From an uncultured Verrucomicrobiales bacterium (lineage in GTDB: Bacteria > Verrucomicrobiota > Verrucomicrobiia > Verrucomicrobiales > DEV007): 64,000 nt of DNA. A program made the translations under genes and the position numbers. The stretch is taken from NCBI GenBank assembly GCA_937891465.1, contig CALAHF010000163.1, positions 90,148-154,147 on the forward strand, written 5' to 3'. The notes beneath the pieces were generated by a model. The model did not search any database. It worked only from the letters and a program-made list of their open reading frames with translations, and was not told where the DNA came from. Numbering within the stretch: the first letter of the stretch is position 1; every line of letters begins with the position of its first letter. Positions 27,726-37,559 of this stretch are shown here, in pieces.

Positions 27726-29939
27726 TTACTGAATGAACATGAATTCGCGAGCATTCACGAGTGCCCAGATCACGTTTCCAATTCCGGATGCTTCGGCTGC
27801 CATCTGATCTTTCTCAGAAGCATCCCGATTCTTCTTGGCCATTCCGGAACCAGCCTTGTTAATTTCCTCTTTGCTTGGATAACGACCCAAAACACTGATG
27901 AAGATTTTCTCAATCTTCTCAGACTTCGCGCCTTTAGCGTTGATGATTTCCTTCACAAGATAGGCCTCAGGACTAGTGAGAATCTCATTTGTAATCTGAC
28001 CATTCAGTAATGCCATGACCTGAGGAGCCGAGCCACCGAAGAACTGGTTTTCGATCAGCTGCTTGTCGGACTGACCAAACATACGAAGAAAGTGTCCTGG
28101 CGCCTGAGGCTGACGTAACTCAGAAGCTCGCACCATTTGAACGCGACCGACTTTACCAACTTCTTTGCCCATTGTATCACCGCCTAAATCGGTCAACTGC
28201 CCAATCCCTCTGAAACGATTCCGCCAATTCCAAATCTCATCAGCAGTCTTCAACTTCGTAGTATCTGTATACATGATCTCTTTGTATTCTTCCCAACCAC
28301 GACGAACCATTGTATCTGGATTCGGAGTCGTGAGCGTTACGAATGAATCCCACATTTGCTCGGCACTCATCCGACGAAGGACAGGGCCGGGGAAGTGGTA
28401 GGTTCCTGTATCGATCTGAGTCAATGAAGGTGACATGGTTTCAGATTCGCGCTGATAACCGTTGGTGTTGTAAATCACGCGCATGAAGTCTTTCACGCTG
28501 TAATCGAGGTCCTTCATCATCTGCTCAAGGAACGCAAGAAGCTCAGGGTTCTGAGCCTGACCTTCCAAATGGCCGGGGATGTTGTAGACAGGCTCGATCT
28601 GAGCCAAACCAAACGCTTGTTTCCAAAGGCGATTCACCACATTGATTGTGAATCGTGGATTTGTTTTTGAAGTCACCCAATCAGCAAAAGCTGCACGCGG
28701 AGTCTCATATTTTTCAACGTCGACAATATCTCCAAGATAAGTTTTGGGCTCAACGTTTCCATTGGGCTCACCGTTATCGTAATGATAATCGTGGGGGAGC
28801 TTAACAACGTTACGCCCGGTGTCATTTACGTTCACTCGGTGCGTTCCCAGCATCTGGCCAAGTTGACGATCCGTAGTATCCCGCTCACGAAGTTTGCCAC
28901 CATCCTTGAGTGTTTTGTTCATCCGTGCGAGTTCAGCTTTTGAGTCGCCGCCACCCATCATCATGTTGCCGCCACCGCCGCCACGTGTTTCAACACCACC
29001 CATAAATGCTGCCATCTGATAGAAATCCTTCTGATAAACCTCTTCAAACGGATGGTCATGACACTGAGCACAAGTGATCTCGGTGCCCATGAAAATGGTG
29101 AACGTATTGGAAAGGTTGCAAAGACGCATTCCCTGATCGGAGATAAGGAATCCTGAAGCCGGGGTATCCCAAATTTTCCCTTTGGCGTTGAGCATCTCAG
29201 CGACAAACTCGTTGAACGGCTTGTCTTCCTTAACCGAGTTCTTAATCCACTCGATGTAAGGATCGACTTTCAAATCTCCGTTACCCATCATCGTCACGCC
29301 TTCACGAACGCGGAGCAAATCAGAGTAGTAGTTGAACATCCGCATTGCATACGCATCGGAGTTCAGCAATTCGTTGATCAATTCGGGCCGCTTGGTCTTG
29401 CTCCGGCTGTCGAGAAAGCCTTTTGCTTCATCGAAAGTCGGAATACGACCTGCGATATCGAGATAAATCCGACGTAAGAACTGCTCATCCGTCGTCCGCT
29501 CGTTAGGAGCACACTGTGCCATCTCCCGCTGAATCTCTTCAGAACGTTTTTTCTTTTCCGCTGGTGTTAAATCCTTGTTACTCCCGAGAGCCTTGCCTTC
29601 TTCCACCAACTTGTAGTAAGAAGACTTCATTTTCTCGAGCATCAGACGATCCACTTCATTGGCCAGCGCTTGTGGGTCTTTCGGAAGGTTGGCCTTCGCC
29701 CAGAGTTGGTCAGCTTCGGAGAGCCGTGACAAAGGAAATGGAATTTCTTTGCCTGCAGCAGTTCGCAAGCGAATGACCGTAGTGGCACCAGCACCCGTTA
29801 TTCCGAGGAATTCAGCTTCCACCGTTTTGCCATCGGCAGCGGATGTCCACGTTCGCATCTCAGCGACGGCAGTTGAGCCGATGGCGAGAAACGCACCCAG
29901 TGCGCAGGCCATGACTTTAAGGATATTTGTTTTTTTCAT
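27726..29939 (-). CDS. SHD1-DUF1549-DUF1553 secreted protein (sigma-linked copy)
   Basis: 737 residues with a signal peptide (cleavage near AVAEMRTW). Unlike the paralogue at 1513-4230, the N-terminal cytochrome domain is replaced by an SHD1-like beta domain at about residues 27-90 (RTWTSAADGKTVEAEFLG, FPLSRLSEADQLWAK). DUF1549 spans about 130-350 and keeps one haem-type motif (CAQCHDHPFE). DUF1553 fills the C-terminal half. A Gly/Met-rich loop lies near residue 325. It is followed by the DUF1501 gene 50 bp on and preceded by the FecR-LamG gene. Likely extracytoplasmic; reaction unknown. Confidence 0.9.
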   Translation of the reverse strand: MKKTNILKVMACALGAFLAIGSTAVAEMRTWTSAADGKTVEAEFLGITGAGATTVIRLRTAAGKEIPFPLSRLSEADQLWAKANLPKDPQALANEVDRLMLEKMKSSYYKLVEEGKALGSNKDLTPAEKKKRSEEIQREMAQCAPNERTTDEQFLRRIYLDIAGRIPTFDEAKGFLDSRSKTKRPELINELLNSDAYAMRMFNYYSDLLRVREGVTMMGNGDLKVDPYIEWIKNSVKEDKPFNEFVAEMLNAKGKIWDTPASGFLISDQGMRLCNLSNTFTIFMGTEITCAQCHDHPFEEVYQKDFYQMAAFMGGVETRGGGGGNMMMGGGDSKAELARMNKTLKDGGKLRERDTTDRQLGQMLGTHRVNVNDTGRNVVKLPHDYHYDNGEPNGNVEPKTYLGDIVDVEKYETPRAAFADWVTSKTNPRFTINVVNRLWKQAFGLAQIEPVYNIPGHLEGQAQNPELLAFLEQMMKDLDYSVKDFMRVIYNTNGYQRESETMSPSLTQIDTGTYHFPGPVLRRMSAEQMWDSFVTLTTPNPDTMVRRGWEEYKEIMYTDTTKLKTADEIWNWRNRFRGIGQLTDLGGDTMGKEVGKVGRVQMVRASELRQPQAPGHFLRMFGQSDKQLIENQFFGGSAPQVMALLNGQITNEILTSPEAYLVKEIINAKGAKSEKIEKIFISVLGRYPSKEEINKAGSGMAKKNRDASEKDQMAAEASGIGNVIWALVNAREFMFIQ

Positions 29940-30085
29940 GGTTGTTTATTAATATTCAGCCAGTTGGGAGGTTTGTTTATTTGAGATGAAATTGTGCCGA
30001 GGAATAAAAGGATACGATTCTTTCCGTATTTGTTCAAAAGGGTATATCGCTCAAACGAGTTATTTGTGACAAAATTCTAAAAAAT

Positions 30086-31738
30086 TTACGGGGTATTTTC
30101 AAGACTAAAGGAAATTTGCTCATTCAAATCGACTACTGGCTCCGCAATTGCTCCCCGGTGTAGATAAAATTCATCAATCCAGCCTTCAAAACCCGTTTCA
30201 CCAAATGACCCTAATTGCAGCTGACCTGCACGGTCCGTCTTGATCGAAGCTGAAACAACGCCGCTCACAGATTCCAATTCTCCATCAACGAAAAGGTGAA
30301 TATGGGTCGCAATATCCGGCTTTTCTCCTCCAAGAAACCGGACCGTTACGTGATGCCATTGTCCGTCCCGAATATCAGTCGTTCCTACGATCCGCCCACG
30401 CCCATAATCCACCCGCAACGCGTTCTTGGCTCCATTGCCGGAATTTTGATTCCAGGAGATTTTCCAGTTCCCTGACTCCGGACGTCCCAAAACGGCAACT
30501 GCAGTCTTTTCTCCCTGAGGACCTCGCGGCGAAATTTTTACCCAAAAACTCGCTGTAAAGGCTTCATCCAGAAGAATTTCATTCGGCATTCGGGCAACCA
30601 AACGCTCACCTGGTTGAAAAACGAGCCCGCCTCCAACTCGCCCCGGTGCACGACGTGGCATTTCGAAATTTCCTGATTGCGCGCTATCTGAAGTCAGTGA
30701 GGTATCAAATGGCCCCCGATAAATCCCCAGCCCACTGTCTTCGACTGCCGAACCACTCGATTCATCGAAATCATAATGAATGAATCCGCTCTCACCCTCA
30801 ACAGCTAGTGCTTCAGGAACATCCAACGTAAAGTTCTCTCCGGCATACGTGATCACCTGCAAGTCGCTGCGGGTTCGTGAGTCCGCTTTTAAAGCAAGCC
30901 CTTCCGTCAATCGAATCGGCACCGAATTTCCACTCGCTCGGCTGGCTTCAACCACCCCCTGCATCACGTGAACTTCAGTGTCTCCATTTGGAGCAACGGA
31001 AACCCCAAAACGTGTCCCGATGTCCACCACATTCAATCGCGGTGTATTGATTACAAAACCTGACGCACGAGACGGAACTTCAGCGGTCAAACGACCATAC
31101 TCCAAATAGCCCCGATTCGAATGCTCCAGACTCAATTTCGCCGGCCCCTCAAGGAAAACGCGCGCGCCCGAATTGAAGGTCAATTCAGCCACACCGCTTT
31201 GTAAAACCACCTCGCGAGCTGAAATCCAGCCGTCTTTGCGGACACTTGCAGCCGTCTTCTCTTCCCAAATCACGTTATCAACTCCCGTGACCCGAGCCAC
31301 AAATGACTGCGCCGACTTTTTGGTTCCTTCCCGAGTTTGAAATCCAGAATCATCCAACGAAACTCGCTGCAAACCAAGCACAACCAACACCGCAGCAACC
31401 GCAGCCACCATACCCGCCTTCACCATATCAGGCCACCGCAACCGCGCCGCGATTTGGCGCTCTTCAAGAATTTCGGTAAGCACTGATTTTGCAAATCCTC
31501 GATCAGCCCCCTTCTCAATGTCCGCACCTTCTGACTTCAAATGCGCCACCACACTGCCTGCAAAATCAGCCGTAGCCTCCTCATCTTCCAGCAGAATTTT
31601 AAGAGCCTCGTGCATACGCAGCTGCTCGAAATACCGATCCCGAAGATCCGCATCGTTTTTCAACGCCTGAGCCACGAATTTCTCCGAGTCACCGGATAAA
31701 TCACCACTTAAATACGCGTCTATTAGTTCTGATTTCAC
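30086..31738 (-). CDS. FecR-LamG membrane protein, putative anti-sigma/sensor
   Basis: 550 residues from a GTG start 30 bp after the sigma gene. About 100 cytoplasmic residues come first (DAYLSGDLSGDSEKFVAQAL, the layout of zinc-less anti-sigma-like domains), then one membrane helix near residues 105-125. A FecR domain follows at about 150-280 (VVLQSGVAELTFNSGARVFLEGPA, NVVDIGTRFGVSVAPNGDTEVHVMQGVVE), then a C-terminal LamG-like lectin fold at about 315-545. This FecR-LamG architecture next to an ECF sigma is known in Verrucomicrobiota and Planctomycetota. It is likely to hold the sigma factor until an external ligand, possibly a glycan, is sensed; that is inference from architecture. Confidence 0.85.
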   Translation of the reverse strand: MKSELIDAYLSGDLSGDSEKFVAQALKNDADLRDRYFEQLRMHEALKILLEDEEATADFAGSVVAHLKSEGADIEKGADRGFAKSVLTEILEERQIAARLRWPDMVKAGMVAAVAAVLVVLGLQRVSLDDSGFQTREGTKKSAQSFVARVTGVDNVIWEEKTAASVRKDGWISAREVVLQSGVAELTFNSGARVFLEGPAKLSLEHSNRGYLEYGRLTAEVPSRASGFVINTPRLNVVDIGTRFGVSVAPNGDTEVHVMQGVVEASRASGNSVPIRLTEGLALKADSRTRSDLQVITYAGENFTLDVPEALAVEGESGFIHYDFDESSGSAVEDSGLGIYRGPFDTSLTSDSAQSGNFEMPRRAPGRVGGGLVFQPGERLVARMPNEILLDEAFTASFWVKISPRGPQGEKTAVAVLGRPESGNWKISWNQNSGNGAKNALRVDYGRGRIVGTTDIRDGQWHHVTVRFLGGEKPDIATHIHLFVDGELESVSGVVSASIKTDRAGQLQLGSFGETGFEGWIDEFYLHRGAIAEPVVDLNEQISFSLENTP

Positions 31739-31768
31739 TTAAATTTGTTTTGTAAAAATCCGTTATAG

Positions 31769-32332
31769 CTAAACTGAGGCCTCTTTCGCCGCTTTGTTTT
31801 CTAAACACACCCGCAACGCATTGCGGACGCGACACAAAGTCGTTCGAACCCAGGCCTCGCTTTGGTCCATCGCTTTTGCCATTTCCCGAGTCGACTCCGT
31901 TAATTTGTATTTCAAACGGAGTAATTTCAGTTGTCCTTCAGGTAGTTGATTCACACATTCTTCCAAATGCGCAAAAACGGGAGCTTCCGGAGCAAAGCCT
32001 GCGGAGTTCGAGCTTTGAATCAGGCAGTGATCCAAAAACTTCTCGTTATTCTTTGAAACCCGCTGATGCCGAAGGGTTTCCTTTCGGACCAGATTGAATG
32101 CAATTGCCCGCATCCACTTCCCAAAATTCGTTCCCGCCTGAAAATCATTGATGTGATGATGCGCAAAAACAAAAGCCTCATGCGCAATTTCATCGATCAA
32201 ATGAGGAACCGGAAGCTTCATGGCTACAAATGCACGGAGCATGGAACCATGGAGGTGAATCAGCTCTTCAAAAGCCTCCAAATTTCCGGCCTGCACTTCA
32301 AGCACAAGTTGTTCTTCGCGTTTCCGATCCAT
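31769..32332 (-). CDS. ECF RNA polymerase sigma factor, Rhodopirellula/Verrucomicrobium type
   Basis: 187 residues. Sigma region 2 is at about residues 20-90 (AFVAMKLPVPHLIDEIAHEAFVFAHHHINDFQAGTNFGKWMRAIA; the FGKWMRAIA stretch is diagnostic). Region 4 is at about 125-180 (LPEGQLKLLRLKYKLTESTREMAKAMDQSEAWVRTTLCRVRNALR). It directs RNA polymerase to a small regulon and is the first gene of the cluster, so autoregulation is likely. The FecR-LamG protein encoded immediately downstream is the natural candidate for its regulator. Confidence 0.93.
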   Translation of the reverse strand: MDRKREEQLVLEVQAGNLEAFEELIHLHGSMLRAFVAMKLPVPHLIDEIAHEAFVFAHHHINDFQAGTNFGKWMRAIAFNLVRKETLRHQRVSKNNEKFLDHCLIQSSNSAGFAPEAPVFAHLEECVNQLPEGQLKLLRLKYKLTESTREMAKAMDQSEAWVRTTLCRVRNALRVCLENKAAKEASV

Positions 32333-32446
32333 TTTTTGTAAAAACGAGTCCTTACCCCTTAGGATATCGTTCAGGACTGCTAATGTTACAAAAAATAGGA
32401 GGCAGGAAAAATTTCATCCCCCATTAATTTTTTAAGACATCGAGAA

Positions 32447-33394
32447 TCAAAATACCCATTCAGTCTGCACTGAGTCTTCTTGAGACGGGACGTCAGAACT
32501 AACAGCACTTTGCCCAGGAATACCCACAACCACCTTATCCTGATGAACATCAGAGCGTTCACCGATCACTTTCACTACCGTTTGATGATGAGCCATCTCC
32601 TGAACCCTTGTCGTCGCGGGATGAAGCAAAGTCGGCTCTTTCCGATCCGCGCATTCCACCTCAATCCCGGTAAAACCGTCGCTCACCAACCGATCTGAGA
32701 TGATCTTTTTCGCCAAATCCGGCGTATTGCAATCCGAACTCAGATGGCCCAGCAAGACTCGGCAAAGCTTTTCCGATGCAATTTGCGAGACAAGGTCTGC
32801 CGTTTGATGATTCGATAAATGGCCATGCCGATTGCTGATCCGCTGCTTTGTCGCCCACGGACGCTTCGTATCATTTTGCAGCATCACCTCATCATAATTG
32901 GATTCCGTGAACAGCGTGTCCACTCCCCGAAGCCGATCAATGATCACCTGGGTGACGTTTCCTACATCGCTCAGCACACCAATCGACGTTTGCTTCCCGC
33001 GAAAGACAAACCCCACGGGGTCCGAAGCATCATGCGGAACCGAAAACGATTCCACCATCACGTCTCCGACTCGAAACGCCGAGCCCGATTCAAAAATTTG
33101 CCACGACGCTGTGCCTTTCAGCTTCTCTGCGACCAAATAACTCGTGTCCCGCGTCGCGAAAATCGGGATATCCCGTTTACGCAAAAAAACATCCAATCCA
33201 CATACGTGATCGCCATGTTCATGGGTCAAAACAATCCCTGAAAGGGAATCGGGATCAATTCCCCGGGCTTCCAGCCGCAAACACAGCTGTTTCGCACTCA
33301 ATCCGGCATCGACGAGAATCCGCGTATCGTCGCCGAGACACACCACGGCGCTATTGCCGGAGCTGCCACTGCCAAGAATGGAAATACTGAGCAT
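32447..33394 (-). CDS. WalJ/YycJ-like MBL-fold hydrolase
   Basis: 315 residues. Metallo-beta-lactamase fold with the metal motif THEHGDH near residue 58, the opening SILGSGSSGNS and RILVDAGLSAKQL typical of the WalJ (YycJ) group, SVPHDASDPVGF in the middle and the late histidine LLGHLSSDCNTP. Relatives are 5'-to-3' exonuclease-like or phosphodiesterase-like hydrolases linked to DNA mismatch repair in some bacteria. The last 65 residues or so after ECADRKEP extend past the usual end and look unstructured. Cytoplasmic, monocistronic. Confidence 0.85.
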   Translation of the reverse strand: MLSISILGSGSSGNSAVVCLGDDTRILVDAGLSAKQLCLRLEARGIDPDSLSGIVLTHEHGDHVCGLDVFLRKRDIPIFATRDTSYLVAEKLKGTASWQIFESGSAFRVGDVMVESFSVPHDASDPVGFVFRGKQTSIGVLSDVGNVTQVIIDRLRGVDTLFTESNYDEVMLQNDTKRPWATKQRISNRHGHLSNHQTADLVSQIASEKLCRVLLGHLSSDCNTPDLAKKIISDRLVSDGFTGIEVECADRKEPTLLHPATTRVQEMAHHQTVVKVIGERSDVHQDKVVVGIPGQSAVSSDVPSQEDSVQTEWVF

Positions 33395-33499
33395 GATTTA
33401 AGTTACAAGATCGATTCGGCAACCAGACTAGATAATCACCTCCGGTTAGACAAACGAAAATTCCCGAAATCACGAAAACAAATCGTGACTCGCCACTTT

Positions 33500-33982
33500 T
33501 CAGAGTGTTTCCGCATCAGGCAGCTGCGAAACGTGGATCCAATACATCGTGTCCGCCAACGGCCCCGAATTCACCTTCACCCGAATTCCGTCCGCATCAC
33601 TTTTGATCGTGGCCAATTCCACCCGACCAAAAACCCGCCGGACATTCATCGTCTCCGAATCCGCTTCGCGGCGACGCTCTGGAGTCGAGTGCTTGTAATA
33701 AAAATTCCGCAAATCCTGCACCGTATCTGCCAAATAAACCGGATTTCCATCCCGCCCCGCAATCACCACAGCACCTACGGGATAGCCAGCTGTCTTTCGC
33801 GCCGCCTCCGGCAAATCGCCTTCTGCCATCTGAATCCCGCATTTCGCCGTGAAAAACAAAATCACCACAAAGGTCACCGGAACAAACGTCCAAAACGCAA
33901 AATTCCGCAACTGTTCACGCCGCACCCGATAGCGGTGCTCGCGATCCGATTCACGATCAGACCCAGTTGATTCGTCAAACAT
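33500..33982 (-). CDS. Small single-pass membrane protein, hypothetical
   Basis: 160 residues with one membrane helix at about residues 29-48 (FAFWTFVPVTFVVILFF) after a highly charged N-terminus. No family is recognised. The start codon and the first eight codons or so coincide with copy 3 of the dispersed palindromic repeat, so the repeat supplies the residues MFDESTGSD. That makes the exact start uncertain, although no later start keeps the helix. The C-terminal part (VFGRVELATIKSDADGIRVKV) suggests a small beta domain outside the membrane. Confidence 0.6.
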   Translation of the reverse strand: MFDESTGSDRESDREHRYRVRREQLRNFAFWTFVPVTFVVILFFTAKCGIQMAEGDLPEAARKTAGYPVGAVVIAGRDGNPVYLADTVQDLRNFYYKHSTPERRREADSETMNVRRVFGRVELATIKSDADGIRVKVNSGPLADTMYWIHVSQLPDAETL

Positions 33983-33997
33983 ACCCTATTGCTTCGT
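33954..33997 (+). repeat. Dispersed palindromic repeat, copy 3 (tandem half-units)
   Basis: Two half-units lie in the same direction: CGATCAGACCCAGTTGATTCGT, split across the 33954-33975 part, and CAAACATACCCTATTGCTTCGT from 33976. The start codon of the small membrane protein is inside it. Most other copies are inverted pairs. Confidence 0.75.
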
Positions 33998-34009
33998 GAA
34001 AAACGAAAA

Positions 34010-35212
34010 TCAATGAGCTGACTCGATTCTAAAAATCTTCCCACGCCAACCAAGCGCGATTGGCTCGCCATTTTCATCAGGGTAAAAGCCCGTTGGCTGA
34101 ACCGTTGGGTTCGACATGTCAGTTGGCTTTTCGATGTGAACATTCGCAACGACTTTGCCCGCGTCCTTGTCGTAATGGAGCGCCCAAAGATTTCCGAATT
34201 TCCAATCTCCGTAGAGATAATGGCCTTTCAATCCGGTAATTTTGTCGCCGTTGTAGACAAAGCCACCGGTGATACTGAGTCCCTGGTCGCGGGAATAGGT
34301 GTGGATTGGCTCTACAAATTGAGTGCCGCGCGGTGGGTTGTCCTTGTTTTTTCCAACCGCCGCGAGGATCTCTTTACGCGTTGGAAATTCGACGCTGCCT
34401 TCTTTGAAATTCCAGCCGTAATTCCCACCTCGCTCAATAAGATTCACTTCTTCGTGCAACGCCTGACCGACGTCGGCCAGCCAGAAAAGCCCCGTTTCAG
34501 GATCAATTGAGATTCCCCACGGATTTCGCAAACCGTAGGCGTAGATTTCGGGGCTCGCGATCGGGTTGTCCAAAAATGGATTGTCTGATGGAATGCCGTA
34601 TTCGCGACCTTCAGATTTCGAATTCACATCGATTCGCAGCACTTTGCCGTTCCACGCCTGGAGCCGCTGCGACAACATGTGAAGCCCGTGGCCCAAACCG
34701 CCATCGCCAACAGAATAATAGAGGTAGCCGTCATTTGGTCCGAAAACGAGATTACCCGAATTGTGATTCCATTCCGGTTGCTGAATTTCCATCAAGACCC
34801 GCTCGCTCTCCATATCAATCGCATCGCCTTTGGCTACGAACTCGCTCAGGACTGTCCGCTTGGGGCCCTGCTTGGTCATCGTGACATAGAGTTTACCGTT
34901 GCTCTTGAAATTGGGGTGAAACGCCAAACCAAGCAGCCCTTCTTCAAAATCTTTCTCCACACCCATTAAATCGGTAAAATCAGCGAACACCTTGGCTTCC
35001 ATAGCGTTTTCATCCGCTGGGAGAATTTTGATGCGGCCAGTTTGCTCAACCACAAAACGACGATTCGAGCCGTCTGCGGGAATCTGCAACGAAAGCGGAC
35101 GTTCGAATTTAATTCCAGAATAGATCTGCGTCAGTTTGATCTTCGGCTCCTCCGCAGAAACCAAAGCAGAGAGCAAAAACACAGCAAGCGAGACGAAAAG
35201 AAAGCGTTTCAT
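34010..35212 (-). CDS. PQQ-dependent sugar dehydrogenase (soluble GDH/Hhip type)
   Basis: 400 residues from the ATG at 35212, which starts a clean signal peptide (MKRFLFVSLAVFLLSALVSA); the open frame to 35338 is not signal-like. It is a six-bladed propeller of the glucose/sorbosone dehydrogenase family: FERPLSLQIPADGSNRRFVVEQTGRI, EGLLGLAFHPNF, QPEWNHNSGNLVFGPNDGYLYYSVGDGG, EIYAYGLRNPWGISIDP, LADVGQALHEEVNLIERGGNYGW. These motifs line the PQQ/Ca site in the family, so oxidation of aldose sugars in the periplasm is likely. It is divergent from uvrB, 119 bp apart. Confidence 0.9.
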   Translation of the reverse strand: MKRFLFVSLAVFLLSALVSAEEPKIKLTQIYSGIKFERPLSLQIPADGSNRRFVVEQTGRIKILPADENAMEAKVFADFTDLMGVEKDFEEGLLGLAFHPNFKSNGKLYVTMTKQGPKRTVLSEFVAKGDAIDMESERVLMEIQQPEWNHNSGNLVFGPNDGYLYYSVGDGGLGHGLHMLSQRLQAWNGKVLRIDVNSKSEGREYGIPSDNPFLDNPIASPEIYAYGLRNPWGISIDPETGLFWLADVGQALHEEVNLIERGGNYGWNFKEGSVEFPTRKEILAAVGKNKDNPPRGTQFVEPIHTYSRDQGLSITGGFVYNGDKITGLKGHYLYGDWKFGNLWALHYDKDAGKVVANVHIEKPTDMSNPTVQPTGFYPDENGEPIALGWRGKIFRIESAH

Positions 35213-35331
35213 TGCGGAGAGAATACGAAGCAAACGCAAAGACGGCAAGTCTCGAGTTTGCGGAGTTCGGGTTTTGAAGTTCAACAAAGTTGCTTCACTT
35301 TGAGTCAGGTCGTAACTATCTCCAGCACCAC

Positions 35332-37488
35332 ATGGCAAACTTCGACCTCCAATCTGAATACTCTCCGCAGGGCGATCAGCCGCAAGCCATTGCGAAGCTC
35401 GTAAAATCGGTCAAAGCGGGGAATCGGCATCAGACATTGCTCGGGGTGACGGGATCGGGAAAGACGTTCACGATGGCGAATGTGATCGCGCAGATCGGAA
35501 AGCCGACGCTGGTGATGTCGCATAACAAAACGCTCGCGGCGCAGTTGTATTCTGAGTTTAAGAACTTTTTTCCCAACAATGCGGTCGAATATTTTGTGAG
35601 CTATTTCGACTACTATCAGCCAGAGGCTTACATCCCGCGGACAGATACTTACATCGAAAAAGATTCGTCGATTAATGAAGAAATCGAGCGGCTCCGACTT
35701 TCGGCGATGAGCTCGCTGCTGACGCGAAGAGATGTGCTCGTCGTCGCCAGTGTCTCGTGCATTTATGGTTTGGGATCGCCGGACGATTACAAAAACATGA
35801 TGATCCCGGTGAAAGTCGGGATGGAAATGGATCGCGATGAATTACTCAAGAAACTGGTCGCGATTTTGTATCAGCGAAATGACGTCGCGTTCCTGCGCGG
35901 GCACTTTCGGGTTCGGGGTGATGTCGTTGAAGTTTTTCCGGCCTATCTCGATAACGAAGCGATTCGAGTGGAATTCTTTGGCGATGAAATTGATCGTATT
36001 ACCTGCTTTTATCCGCTGACGGGAACCGCAAAATCACAGCTCGATGAATTCACTTTTTACCCGGCCAAGCAGTTCGTAACACCAGCAGACAAAATGGCGA
36101 AAGCCGTTACCGCCATTCGAGCGGAGCTGAAAGAGCAAGTCGAGCATTTCGAGAAGGAGCAAAAATATCTCGAAGCGCAGCGAATCAAACAGCGCACCGA
36201 TTACGACATCGAAATGATGCAGGAGATGGGGTTTTGCCAAGGCGTTGAGAACTACTCCCGCCACCTCACGGGCCGCCCCACCGGCTCGCGTCCGGGTACA
36301 CTGATCGATTTTTTCCGCGATGATTTTTTAACCGTGATCGACGAATCTCACGTTTCCGTTCCCCAAATCGGCGGCATGTATGAAGGTGATCGCTCGCGAA
36401 AAACCAACCTCGTCGATTTTGGATTTCGTCTGCCCAGCGCTTTGGATAACCGGCCGCTTCGCTTTCCGGAGTTCATGGATATGACTAAGCAGATCGTCTA
36501 CGTCAGCGCGACGCCAGCGAAATTCGAGATCAAAAACTCAGTGATGGGAATCAAAGATTTTATCCCTCACGTGCGGAAAAAAATAGGTCAGCCTGAAACC
36601 GTTCCCGAACGACTTCCCCGCATATCAGGTGCCGCCCAACCGGTGAAAAGTTTTGATCCCACAAAAAAAGGAACCGACCTCATCGTCGAGCAAATCATTC
36701 GCCCCACCGGCCTGCTCGACCCGATCATCACCCTACGTCCGCTAAAAGGTCAAATCGACGAAACGATCGAGCAATGCCAGCAGCGCATTGAGAAAAATCA
36801 GCGGATTCTCGTGACCACGCTCACAAAACGAACGGCGGAAGATTTGACCGATTATCTGCGGGCCGCTGGTCTGAAAGTGCGTTATTTGCACTCCGACATT
36901 GACGCGATCGAACGGGTCGAAATTCTCCGTGATTTGCGAGCGGCTGAATTCGATATTTTGGTCGGCATCAACCTGTTGCGGGAAGGTCTCGATTTGCCCG
37001 AGGTCAGCCTCGTTTGCATTCTCGATGCCGATAAAGAAGGCTTTCTACGAAGCGAAACCAGCCTCATCCAGACTGCGGGCCGTGCTGCGCGTCACGTAAA
37101 CGGCGAAGTTGTTTTGTTTGCGGATAAAATCACTGATTCGATTGAGAAACTGATCAACATCACTGAATACCGCCGCGTCAAACAAGTCGAATACAACGAA
37201 GAGCACGGAATCACACCAACCAGCGTAATTCGTTCAATTCAAGGAAGTCTCCGCACCTACGAAAACGGAAACCTCGTGGAAAATTCGATGGTCGCCGAGG
37301 GCGAAGACCTCGATACCATGACCGTGATCAAAGAGCTCGAGGAAGAGATGCAAATCGCCGCTCAGAAGCTCGAATTCGAGCGAGCCGCCTTGATCCGCGA
37401 CCAGCTGAACGAATTAAAAAAGCAGAGCGGAGAGCCTCTTTTGAAAGTGAAGAAAAAGCGGGTGAAATACACTTCGAAAGCGAAGTAA
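35332..37488 (+). CDS. uvrB: UvrABC excinuclease subunit B
   Basis: 718 residues from the ATG at 35332 (a TTG at 35290 is the only upstream alternative). All UvrB features are present: [12 protein letters not shown], Walker [14 protein letters not shown], the beta-hairpin region [21 protein letters not shown], the DEAD-box-like [15 protein letters not shown], motif VI near QTAGRAARH, and the C-terminal UVR domain binding UvrC ([28 protein letters not shown]). It loads damaged DNA in nucleotide excision repair. Full length, single gene, no SOS-box could be identified by eye. Confidence 0.97.
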   Translation: MANFDLQSEYSPQGDQPQAIAKLVKSVKAGNRHQTLLGVTGSGKTFTMANVIAQIGKPTLVMSHNKTLAAQLYSEFKNFFPNNAVEYFVSYFDYYQPEAYIPRTDTYIEKDSSINEEIERLRLSAMSSLLTRRDVLVVASVSCIYGLGSPDDYKNMMIPVKVGMEMDRDELLKKLVAILYQRNDVAFLRGHFRVRGDVVEVFPAYLDNEAIRVEFFGDEIDRITCFYPLTGTAKSQLDEFTFYPAKQFVTPADKMAKAVTAIRAELKEQVEHFEKEQKYLEAQRIKQRTDYDIEMMQEMGFCQGVENYSRHLTGRPTGSRPGTLIDFFRDDFLTVIDESHVSVPQIGGMYEGDRSRKTNLVDFGFRLPSALDNRPLRFPEFMDMTKQIVYVSATPAKFEIKNSVMGIKDFIPHVRKKIGQPETVPERLPRISGAAQPVKSFDPTKKGTDLIVEQIIRPTGLLDPIITLRPLKGQIDETIEQCQQRIEKNQRILVTTLTKRTAEDLTDYLRAAGLKVRYLHSDIDAIERVEILRDLRAAEFDILVGINLLREGLDLPEVSLVCILDADKEGFLRSETSLIQTAGRAARHVNGEVVLFADKITDSIEKLINITEYRRVKQVEYNEEHGITPTSVIRSIQGSLRTYENGNLVENSMVAEGEDLDTMTVIKELEEEMQIAAQKLEFERAALIRDQLNELKKQSGEPLLKVKKKRVKYTSKAK

Positions 37489-37559
37489 TTGCACAAAAAA
37501 GCATCATCCCGCCCTCATTCAGCCTCGCAACTGAACCCATTTCCGCTAGAATCTGCGCC

